NCBI GenBank assembly: GCA_964423745.1
Contig: CAYRGG010000019.1
Coordinates: forward strand, 1 to 64,000
Reading direction: 5' to 3'
Length of the DNA: 64,000 nt
From: CAYRGG01 sp964423745
GTDB taxonomy: Bacteria; Pseudomonadota; Gammaproteobacteria; Competibacterales; Competibacteraceae
This document shows positions 25,563-33,597 of this stretch, piece by piece. The notes beneath the pieces were generated by a model, which had not been told where the DNA came from, did no database searches, and saw only the letters and a list, made by a program, of their open reading frames with translations. Made by a program: the position numbers and the translations under genes. How positions within the stretch are numbered: the first letter of the stretch is position 1; every line of letters starts with the position of its first letter.

Positions 25563-26366
25563 ATGCAGGTTAAGTTAACCATGTTGGGTACTATGATCAT
25601 TGTGCTGTTATTGAGCGCTTGCGCAGCCAATGATCCCTACCGGCGCACTAAAACCGGCGCTGGTGTAGGGGCGGTTGCCGGTGCTGTGTTAGGTCATCAG
25701 ATCGATGATGATGTGGGCGCTGCCGTAGGGGCTGCCGTGGGCGCCTTGGCCGGTGGTGGAGTGGGTAATTATATGGACCGCCAACAGAGAGCTTTTGAAC
25801 AAGCGTTAGCTGACGAACAGCGGCGCAATGATTTAGAAATTCAGCGTCTGCGGGATGGCAGTCTGAAATTAAATATTCCCAGTGAGGTGTCCTTTGATTT
25901 TGACAGCGCCTCCGTCAAACGGGTCTTTATGCCCACCCTCGACAAAGTAGCAAATATTATGCGCCAATACGATCGGACAATTGTGCATGTGGTTGGTCAT
26001 ACCGATAGTGTGGGATCGGATAGCTATAATTTACAACTCTCCCAACGCCGTGCTAACAATGTAGCGGATTTCTTGGCATCCCAGGGAGTTATTCCCCAGC
26101 GTCTACGCACCGAGGGGCGGGGTGAGCGGCAACCTCGGGCTAGCAATGCCGATCCGGGAGGACGGGAACTCAACCGCCGTGTTGAATTATTCATCAAACC
26201 CGTTGTTGAGGGGCAGGAACACAGGGCTTATCAATCTCCCGTTAGCTACGGTGGGACTCAGGACTATCTTCGTTATCCCGATGACAGGGCAGGGGGCTAT
26301 GGAGACTATCCTCAGCCAGAGCCTTCGCAAGGGCCTTATGGTTATCCTTCACCATCGCGTTACTAA
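25563..26366 (+). CDS. OmpA-family outer-membrane lipoprotein with glycine-zipper
   Basis: 267 residues. The lipobox is LLLSAC with Cys20. A Gly-zipper stretch follows (GAGVGAVAGAVLG and VGAAVGAAVGALAGGG, about 33-68), then an OmpA_C peptidoglycan-binding domain: VSFDFDSASVKRVF, VGHTDSVGSDSYNLQLSQRR and ELNRRVELFI. The C-terminal about 45 residues are rich in Tyr, Pro and Gly. AAAGGAGGT precedes the ATG. It probably tethers outer membrane to cell wall and resembles the YiaD family. Confidence 0.9.
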   Translation: MQVKLTMLGTMIIVLLLSACAANDPYRRTKTGAGVGAVAGAVLGHQIDDDVGAAVGAAVGALAGGGVGNYMDRQQRAFEQALADEQRRNDLEIQRLRDGSLKLNIPSEVSFDFDSASVKRVFMPTLDKVANIMRQYDRTIVHVVGHTDSVGSDSYNLQLSQRRANNVADFLASQGVIPQRLRTEGRGERQPRASNADPGGRELNRRVELFIKPVVEGQEHRAYQSPVSYGGTQDYLRYPDDRAGGYGDYPQPEPSQGPYGYPSPSRY

Positions 26367-26386
26367 TGCTTAATCTAAGTTGTAAT

Positions 26387-26406
26387 GTGGGCAACTCGTT
26401 GCCCAC
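26387..26406. repeat. Perfect 8-bp hairpin after the lipoprotein gene
   Basis: GTGGGCAA and TTGCCCAC flank a four-base loop, 21 bp after the stop codon. There is no following T-run, so it is a weak terminator at best; it could stabilise the lipoprotein mRNA 3' end. Confidence 0.45.
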
Positions 26407-26489
26407 GCGGGCTCTGCTTAGGTATAGAAACGAGAAGGACAGGATCGGTGTATGTAAACAGGAAACATTTCTTTTAAGAGGACCCAGCT

Positions 26490-28481
26490 ATGGACGATGG
26501 CGAAACGAAGCTAGACTCGGCAACACAACAAGCCGAAATGCTGGGACGGGCTAAATTAGAATTTTTGGCCAATATGAGCCATGAAATCCGTACTCACCTA
26601 AACGGTATTCTAGGGACCCTCGGTCTTCTTTTAGAGACCTCTCTTAGTAAACAGCAGCTGAGTTTTACGGAAACAGCCTATGAATCCAGTAGAACACTAT
26701 TAACCATCGTGAACGATATTTTGGATCTATCAAAAATTGAGGCTGGTCACCTAGGATTGGAACTGCATGATCTTGATGTGGTGCAGTTAGTGGAATCCAT
26801 CGCTGAATTAGTAGCTCCCAGGGCCCATAAAAAGGGCATAGAGGTGGCCACCTTGGTGGCGCCAGAGGTGCCTCGTTGGGTTTGTGGGGATGCCAATCGA
26901 CTGCGCCAGATTCTTCTCAATCTCGTGGGTAATGCGGTAAAGTTTACCCATCAAGGGGGCATATGCATTGCTGTTACGTTGGTCAATCAATCTACAGATC
27001 GGGTTGCGCTGTGTTTCAAAGTGACCGATACAGGCATCGGCATTCCAGAATCCGTGCAAAATAAACTGTTTGAACGGTTTGGTTATTCGAGAGGTAGTGA
27101 AGGCGAAGGAACAGGTCTCGGATTGGCTATTTCAAAACGATTAGTTGCGCTTATGGGGGGTGAGATCCAGTTTTCTAGTGGTGAAGATAAGGGAAGTGCC
27201 TTCTGGTTTACCGTAGAATGCGCTCAAGCCAAGTTGCCTCAGGGCTCACAACCTAATCCGCCGTCGTTGACGGGTACAAAAGTGTTGGTTGCTGAGGATA
27301 ATCCCATAACCCGCAACGCCATTGAACAACAATTGCTGGCTTGGGGTATGCAGGTTAGTACGGTGACTAGCGGCAGTGCTGCTTTAAAAACTCTGCACGA
27401 AGCACAACGGCAAGGAGCGCCCTTTGCTACAGTATTGATCGATCAGTGTTTACCCGATGTCAACGGTGATAACCTTGGCCTGACCATCTCTCAGTTGCCT
27501 GCCCTCGCTGCAACCCATCCCATATTGATGACGGTTATGGATGCTTCTACCATCAGTGCGCGGATTCGTAAGGTGGGTTTTTACGCCTCTCTGACAAAAC
27601 CTTTGCGTCAATCGAGTCTTTACCGATGGTTATGTGTTGCGTTAGGGCTGGTCAGCGAAAGTGGCGCAGAGTTGGTGAAAAAAAGCCGCATACCAAACCA
27701 CGATGAAATCAAAAGACATTATGGTCGCTTACTGTTAGTTGAAGATAATCATGTCAATCAGTTAGTGATTATGACCATGTTGAAAAAAGCTGGCTATCAA
27801 GTGGATGTGGTGCACAACGGTCGTGAAGCGGTCAAGGCAGTGAACGCTTTTTCCTATGATTTGGTATTGATGGATTTATTTATGCCCGCCATGGATGGTT
27901 TTGAAGCGGCCACCCGGATTCGCGAATTGGCCTCGCCTAAATCTAAAGTCCCCATCGTCGCCATGACGGCCAGTGCGTTGCCAAAACATCAAGAACGGTG
28001 TTTGGATGTGGGGATGAATGATTTTTTGACCAAGCCTGTTGACCGAGCTCGTCTTGTCATGACCATCGAGCGGTGGTTGTCAGGTAGCGCTCCTCACAAA
28101 ACCGTGGCAATGGAGCAAGAATACGCAGACGATGACAACACCATTGATTTGGATTTGGCTACGTTGGAACAACTTAAGCTGGACACCGATGCTACTTTAT
28201 TAAGCCGATTGATTACTGAGTTTATGGGACAGACCCAGGAACGTTTAAACGAAATTATGACAGCTAGTGAGAAGCATGATTGGAAAACCCTACAGGGTGA
28301 AGCGCATGCCCTTAAAAGCACGGCAGGCACCTTCGGCGCTAAACGGCTGCAGGAGCACGCACGCCGCTTGGAACGAGCCAGCGCCAATGAGGATTCAGCC
28401 ACAGCATTGATGCTTGCTCAGGCTATTGATAAAGTGGCGGCTCCGGCATTAAAAGCCCTCGTCAAACAAAGCCAAGGCTAA
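26490..28481 (+). CDS. Sensorless hybrid histidine kinase (HisKA-HATPase-REC-REC-HPt)
   Basis: 663 residues. The phosphoacceptor His is residue 31 (MSHEIRTHLNGILG), so there is essentially no sensor region. The usual Pro of H-E-I-R-T-P-L is His here. HATPase motifs are QILLNLVGNAVKFT, TDTGIGIP and GTGLGLAISKRL. Receiver 1 (about 265-380) has VAEDN and LIDQCLPD; receiver 2 (about 412-530) has LVEDNHVNQ and LMDLFMPAMDG; the HPt domain has EAHALKSTAGTFGA (about 610-623). The layout is BarA/TorS-like minus input. It probably takes signals from a partner protein or from its receivers. The upstream gap encodes no fused sensor in frame. Confidence 0.9.
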   Translation: MDDGETKLDSATQQAEMLGRAKLEFLANMSHEIRTHLNGILGTLGLLLETSLSKQQLSFTETAYESSRTLLTIVNDILDLSKIEAGHLGLELHDLDVVQLVESIAELVAPRAHKKGIEVATLVAPEVPRWVCGDANRLRQILLNLVGNAVKFTHQGGICIAVTLVNQSTDRVALCFKVTDTGIGIPESVQNKLFERFGYSRGSEGEGTGLGLAISKRLVALMGGEIQFSSGEDKGSAFWFTVECAQAKLPQGSQPNPPSLTGTKVLVAEDNPITRNAIEQQLLAWGMQVSTVTSGSAALKTLHEAQRQGAPFATVLIDQCLPDVNGDNLGLTISQLPALAATHPILMTVMDASTISARIRKVGFYASLTKPLRQSSLYRWLCVALGLVSESGAELVKKSRIPNHDEIKRHYGRLLLVEDNHVNQLVIMTMLKKAGYQVDVVHNGREAVKAVNAFSYDLVLMDLFMPAMDGFEAATRIRELASPKSKVPIVAMTASALPKHQERCLDVGMNDFLTKPVDRARLVMTIERWLSGSAPHKTVAMEQEYADDDNTIDLDLATLEQLKLDTDATLLSRLITEFMGQTQERLNEIMTASEKHDWKTLQGEAHALKSTAGTFGAKRLQEHARRLERASANEDSATALMLAQAIDKVAAPALKALVKQSQG

Positions 28482-28510
28482 GCCACTCTCTGTGAAATCC
28501 CATTCAATCT

Positions 28511-31147
28511 ATGACTATTCAAAATCTTGATTACTTGTTTAAGCCGAATGCCATTGCCCTTGTTTGCGGTGGAGACGAGACCGATGTGGTTATTGCCCGC
28601 AACTTGATGAATGCGGGTTTTCCAGGCCCGGTGATGCCGGTGGATACCACCCGGCCTGCCCTTGAGGGTGCCATCACTTATGCTAGCGTTGCCGATCTGC
28701 CGCTACTTCCCGATTTGGTGGTAATCGCCGAATCGACTTTGGAAACGCCTGATATAATCAGTCAACTGGGCAAACGGGGTGTGCGAGCGGCCGCAATTGT
28801 GGGAGAGAGCAAAAAAATCACCCAAACCGCATCAGGAAAAATGTTTCATCAGACTATCTGTGATGCCGCCGCTCCTCATAGGCTACGGGTATTAGGTCCA
28901 GGTTGTCGGGAATTAAAGGTGCCCGCCGCTGGCTTGAATGCCAGTCTAAGTCAGTTTAAAGCGCTACCTGGGCACATGGGTTTTGTTACCCAATCCAGCG
29001 GTATTGCGCAAGCTGCCCAGGATTGGGGTAGTCATCACGGTTTTGGTTTTAGTTATCTAATCAATTTAGGCGCAGAAATCGATGTGGATATTGCGGATAC
29101 CTTAGATTATCTCGCCAATGACTATCGGACCCGGGCAATATTATTATATTTAGAGCACATTACCCATCCCCGTAAGTTTATGTCGGCGGCCCGCCGGGCG
29201 GCGCGTATCAAACCTGTTATCGTACTCAAACCTTCTCGCTATAATGCCCATGACGATGGTGAAGACGCCGTTTATTCAGCAGCCTTCCGACGCGCCGGTA
29301 TTCTGCGGGTGAATGACCGCCATGAACTTTTTGATTTAGTGGAAGCACTACCTGCCGCTAAGCGGGTTAACAACGATCGTTTGGCTATCATAAGCAATAG
29401 TCGTAGTTTAAGTACCCTAGCGGCGAGTACCTTATACCAATTGGGTGGACGATTAGCGCAATTTGCCGAAGAAACCCAGCGGGGTCTAGAAAACTTGGCT
29501 GAGCAAGTCCATTCTACCGGCAATCCAGTGGATTTAGGGAGTCGCGCCAATGCCGATACCTATGGCGCTGCTCTGGATCTGCTAGCTCAAGATCGGGGTA
29601 TCGATGGCATTTTAGTGATTAAAGCGCCCAGCGCTTTGAGCGAGGCGCTACCCGTTGCAGAAGTGATAGTTGCTCGGCTGGCCGATTTGCGTTGCTGTTT
29701 ACTGGCCAGTTTTCCCGGCCTTGTTTCCGGGGAGACAGCGAGACATTGCACCATGGCCAAGCAGGTACCCACCTACGAAACCGCCAATGGCGCAGTGGGG
29801 GCTTTTATGCGTATGGTGCAATACAACCGCAATCAGCGGTTATTAAAAGAAACCCCACCCTCCTTACCGGAGGCGTTTACGTCTTGCGCGGATACGGCGA
29901 GGGATATCATTACCCAAGGCTTAGCCGCAGAGCGTGAGCGGCTTAATGAATTTGCCTCCATGCAGTTGTTAGCCGCTTATGAGATTCCCGTGGCGGAGAC
30001 CTATAGGGCGAAGGACCCTGATGAAGCCTACGAGATTGCCGCCAGGTTGGGTCGCTCTGTGGCCATTAAGATTCTTTCTCCCACCATTCCTAATAAAGTT
30101 CAAGTGGGTGGCGTAGCCCGCTACCTGAACACCCCGGAAGCGGTGCGCACAGCGGCCAGCAGTATGCTGGAGCGCCTGCATGACATTGCGCCCGCTGCCG
30201 AACTGGAAGGTTTTCTTATGCAACCCATGGAATATCGCGACGGCGCCTATGAACTCACCTTAGGGGTACGTCCCGGTGGTCCCTTTGGTCCTGTCATTTA
30301 TTTTGGTCATGGGGGAACCGAGGCAGAAGTCATCGACGACATCGGTTACGGGTTAGCGCCCCTCAATATGCATTTGGCCCATGAGATGATGGCGCAAACA
30401 CGTATCTATCAACGTTTGCGTTATAGTCTATTGCGCCGGGTGGATTTAGATGCCGTGGCCCTCACTTTGGTCAAAATTTCCCAGATGGTGATCGATTTAG
30501 GCGAGTTAGTGGAGCTCGATATTAATCCGCTACGGGCTAATGCCCAGGGGGTGCTGGCGTTGGATGCGCAAGTGTGCATTGCGCCTTACTCAGGCGATCC
30601 GTCCCAACGGCTAGCGATTCGCCCTTACCCCAATGAACTGGAAGAGCGCCTCACCTTGTCTAATGGGTTAGATGTGTTGCTACGGCCTGTGTTACCCGAG
30701 GACGAGCCAGGGTTACAAGGTTTGGTGCAGCGTACTTCACCTGAAGATCTCAGGCTGCGTTTCTTCCAGCCGATCCGCGCCCTTTCCCACGATATGGCCG
30801 CAGCCCTCACCCAGATCGACTACAATCGAGAAATGGCGCTGGTTGCCGTGGGTCCTGGTTTGCCCGGTAAAGCCACCGTATATGGCATGGTAAATCTAAG
30901 CGCTGATCCTGATAATGAACGGGCAGAGTATTCTATTATTGTGGATCGGGAATTGATGCGTTGTGGGTTAGGTATGGGGCTTATGCGACGCATTATCGAT
31001 TATGCCCAGCGCCGCAACATTGGTGAGATATACGGCGAAGTGCTACAGGAAAATGAAGCCATGTTGCAACTTGACAAGGCGCTAGGTTTTAACATCAACA
31101 CACCGCCCGATGATCCTGGTCTTCGTCATGTGACATTGCGACTTTAA
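28511..31147 (+). CDS. PatZ/YfiQ-like protein lysine acetyltransferase (acyl-CoA synthetase-like plus GNAT)
   Basis: 878 residues, close to E. coli PatZ (886). Domains: CoA-binding (about 5-100), succinyl-CoA-synthetase-like flavodoxin folds (GFVTQSSGIAQAAQDWGSH, RAILLYLEHI, about 120-450), ATP-grasp (about 470-690; YFGHGGTEAEVIDDIGYG), and a C-terminal GNAT domain (about 715-878; AEYSIIVDRELMRCGLGMGL). PatZ-type enzymes acetylate metabolic enzymes such as acetyl-CoA synthetase. The position between a hybrid kinase and a receiver gene, with gaps of 29 and 16 bp, suggests cotranscription with signalling genes. Confidence 0.9.
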   Translation: MTIQNLDYLFKPNAIALVCGGDETDVVIARNLMNAGFPGPVMPVDTTRPALEGAITYASVADLPLLPDLVVIAESTLETPDIISQLGKRGVRAAAIVGESKKITQTASGKMFHQTICDAAAPHRLRVLGPGCRELKVPAAGLNASLSQFKALPGHMGFVTQSSGIAQAAQDWGSHHGFGFSYLINLGAEIDVDIADTLDYLANDYRTRAILLYLEHITHPRKFMSAARRAARIKPVIVLKPSRYNAHDDGEDAVYSAAFRRAGILRVNDRHELFDLVEALPAAKRVNNDRLAIISNSRSLSTLAASTLYQLGGRLAQFAEETQRGLENLAEQVHSTGNPVDLGSRANADTYGAALDLLAQDRGIDGILVIKAPSALSEALPVAEVIVARLADLRCCLLASFPGLVSGETARHCTMAKQVPTYETANGAVGAFMRMVQYNRNQRLLKETPPSLPEAFTSCADTARDIITQGLAAERERLNEFASMQLLAAYEIPVAETYRAKDPDEAYEIAARLGRSVAIKILSPTIPNKVQVGGVARYLNTPEAVRTAASSMLERLHDIAPAAELEGFLMQPMEYRDGAYELTLGVRPGGPFGPVIYFGHGGTEAEVIDDIGYGLAPLNMHLAHEMMAQTRIYQRLRYSLLRRVDLDAVALTLVKISQMVIDLGELVELDINPLRANAQGVLALDAQVCIAPYSGDPSQRLAIRPYPNELEERLTLSNGLDVLLRPVLPEDEPGLQGLVQRTSPEDLRLRFFQPIRALSHDMAAALTQIDYNREMALVAVGPGLPGKATVYGMVNLSADPDNERAEYSIIVDRELMRCGLGMGLMRRIIDYAQRRNIGEIYGEVLQENEAMLQLDKALGFNINTPPDDPGLRHVTLRL

Positions 31148-31163
31148 TGGGGAATTCGACATC

Positions 31164-31541
31164 ATGACTGAAAAACGCTTGCTGGTAGTGGATGATGAGC
31201 CGGAATTTGGCGAATTTGTGCGTAAGGTGGCTACAGATCTCGGTTATGAAGCCCAAGTGACTACCAATGGGCAGGCGTTTCAACAAGCCTATGAGACACT
31301 CAATCCCACCACCGTTGTGTTGGATATGGTGATGCCGGAGATGGATGGCAATGAAATAGTGCTATGGCTTATGCAACAAGGTTATGGGGCAGATCTTATT
31401 ATTATTACAGGTTACAGCCCAGATTATGCAGCGGATGCCAAACGCTTGGCGGAATTTAAAGGATTGCGTTCAGTGACCACCCTTACAAAACCTATTCGTT
31501 TGGCTGACCTACGAGCTGTACTCAACGATCAAGGCGAGTGA
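31164..31541 (+). CDS. Stand-alone response regulator receiver
   Basis: 125 residues forming one CheY-like REC domain: acidic pocket VVDDEPEFGEF, phosphoacceptor Asp in VVLDMVMPEMDG (about 53), Thr in IIITGYS and Lys in TLTKPIRLADL. It has no output domain. It lies 16 bp after the acetyltransferase gene and 100 bp before a PAS hybrid kinase, so it may shuttle phosphate between the hybrid kinases in this block, or control a partner directly. Confidence 0.92.
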   Translation: MTEKRLLVVDDEPEFGEFVRKVATDLGYEAQVTTNGQAFQQAYETLNPTTVVLDMVMPEMDGNEIVLWLMQQGYGADLIIITGYSPDYAADAKRLAEFKGLRSVTTLTKPIRLADLRAVLNDQGE

Positions 31542-31641
31542 TACCTGGGTCAAGCCATGTTCTATATCAGGTTGCACCCATTTTAACTACCCCTCAACAT
31601 GCTTTCTCTCACCTAACCTAACAGGACTATGGCCTACGACC

Positions 31642-33543
31642 ATGGAAACGCTGTTTAGATTAGCCCAGGTCGTTGAAAAAACGCCCAATATGGTCATCAT
31701 CACCGATCCTGAGGGCAATATCGAGTACATCAATCCGGCCTTTGCGGAAATGTCAGGCTATCGGCCTGATGAGGCTATCGGTGCCAATCCGCGCATTCTT
31801 CGTTCAGAACAAACGCCGCGCCAGCGTTTTTTTGAATTATGGCAGACCATTAAACGAGGCAAGGTGTGGCGGGGAGAACTCTGCAACCGGCACAAGAACG
31901 GCGCATTATACTGGAATTTTGTATCCATATCGCCGCTGTTTAACGAGCAGGGGGACATAAGCCATTTTATTAGTGTGCAAGTGGATATCACCGAACGCAA
32001 GCGTACCGAGATGGCTTTGCGGGAAAGCGAGGCCCGCCTGAGTGCCATCGCTAATGCGATTCCTGACCTGTTATTCGTGCTAGATGAAGATGGGCGTTAT
32101 ATAGAGGTGCTCACTTCCCAAAGCGATTTGCTAAATCGCCATGCAAAGATACTTAAAGGGAAATTACTCACGGAGGCCCATGGTCCGGAAAAAGCTGCGT
32201 TTTTACTGGCAATCATAAGAAAAGCTTTACTGACTCGGCAGATCCAAGTGGCGGAATATGAATTACAGGTTTTGTCGGGACAGCGTTGGTTTGAATCCCG
32301 CACTGCCCCCATCGATCTACCCTCTACCCATAAACCTGCGGTCATCGTCGTAGCCCGAGATATTACCGCACGTAAGCTGGCTGAGGAACGTCTACGCCAA
32401 TCGCAAAAGTTGGAAGCCATTGGTCATCTGACCGGGGGTGTCGCCCATGACTTCAACAACCTACTTGCTATCATCCTGGGTAACTTAGAGCTCATGGATG
32501 AACTGCTCAGTGATCGTCCGGATCTACAAGATTTAGTGCGCCGAGCCTTCGGTGCTGCCCAGCGCGGTGCGCTATTGACACAACGACTGCTGGCTTTTTC
32601 CCGTCAGCAACCGTTGCAAGCCAGAGCAACGGATATCAACCAATTGGTTTCTAGGATGATCGATATATTGCGCCGTACCTTGGGAGAAACTATTCAGCTG
32701 CAAGCCGTATTGGCCAATGATTTATGGTCGGTTTTTGTGGACCCCGGACAGTTAGAAAATGCCTTGCTGAATCTTTGTCTCAATGCCAGGGACGCCATGC
32801 CCCGCGGAGGCAGGCTAAAGATTAATGCTGCCAATTATGAGCTTGAAAGTCTCCCCGATAGGGTAACCAACGCCGAAGAGATGCAGCCAGGTCAGTACGT
32901 GATGCTGGCAGTTAACGATAGCGGTATGGGTATGACGCCGGAGGTGGTCGAACACGCCTTTGAGCCGTTTTTCACCACGAAAGAGGTGGGTAAAGGTAGC
33001 GGGCTCGGTTTGAGTATGGTGTATGGTTTTGTAAAACAATCCGGTGGCCATGTGGCCATCGATAGCAAAGCGGGTCAAGGGGCCACCATTCGTATGTATT
33101 TGCCCCGCAGCCACCTGGAGGCACTACCAACGATCGATACTAGGTCGCCAAAACCCTTGCCGCCCGGGCAAGCAGAGACAATTTTAGTGGTGGAAGACGA
33201 CGCTACGGTGCGACAACTGACCGTCAGTATGATACACAGTCTTGGTTATCAAACTCTAGAAGCAGGTACTGCGGAAGTTGCCCTAGAAAAGCTCGCAGCC
33301 CATCGCCAAGTATCACTTTTGTTTACCGATGTGGTGTTGCCAGGTGGTATGAATGGTTTTGATTTGGCCGCTTTGGTACAACAGCGTTATCCTCATCTCA
33401 AAGTGTTATTTACCTCGGGTTATGCAGAGCATGGTTTATTCGACAGTGGCGATTTACGGGAACAGGTGGAGTTGCTTGCTAAGCCCTATCGTAGGGCAGA
33501 TTTAGCCGATAAACTTCAGACTATACTGAAAAAAACTAAATAA
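31642..33543 (+). CDS. PAS-PAS hybrid histidine kinase with C-terminal receiver
   Basis: 633 residues, no membrane segment. PAS1 (about 5-118; IEYINPAFAEMSGY, followed by the VDITERKR linker), PAS2 (about 130-250; VARDITARK), HisKA of the GGVAHDFNNLL type with His269, HATPase (about 370-490; NLCLNARDAMPRGG, GSGLGLSMVYGFV), REC (about 510-628; VVEDDATVRQ, FTDVVLP, AKPYRRADL). A cytoplasmic sensor, perhaps of redox, oxygen or ligand state through its PAS domains. It is followed after 54 bp by a CheB-CheR-PAS gene. Confidence 0.93.
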   Translation: METLFRLAQVVEKTPNMVIITDPEGNIEYINPAFAEMSGYRPDEAIGANPRILRSEQTPRQRFFELWQTIKRGKVWRGELCNRHKNGALYWNFVSISPLFNEQGDISHFISVQVDITERKRTEMALRESEARLSAIANAIPDLLFVLDEDGRYIEVLTSQSDLLNRHAKILKGKLLTEAHGPEKAAFLLAIIRKALLTRQIQVAEYELQVLSGQRWFESRTAPIDLPSTHKPAVIVVARDITARKLAEERLRQSQKLEAIGHLTGGVAHDFNNLLAIILGNLELMDELLSDRPDLQDLVRRAFGAAQRGALLTQRLLAFSRQQPLQARATDINQLVSRMIDILRRTLGETIQLQAVLANDLWSVFVDPGQLENALLNLCLNARDAMPRGGRLKINAANYELESLPDRVTNAEEMQPGQYVMLAVNDSGMGMTPEVVEHAFEPFFTTKEVGKGSGLGLSMVYGFVKQSGGHVAIDSKAGQGATIRMYLPRSHLEALPTIDTRSPKPLPPGQAETILVVEDDATVRQLTVSMIHSLGYQTLEAGTAEVALEKLAAHRQVSLLFTDVVLPGGMNGFDLAALVQQRYPHLKVLFTSGYAEHGLFDSGDLREQVELLAKPYRRADLADKLQTILKKTK

Positions 33544-33597
33544 TTTGGTTATTACGCACATGCCAAAACTATTCCAGGTTGATAACACATTAAAACA

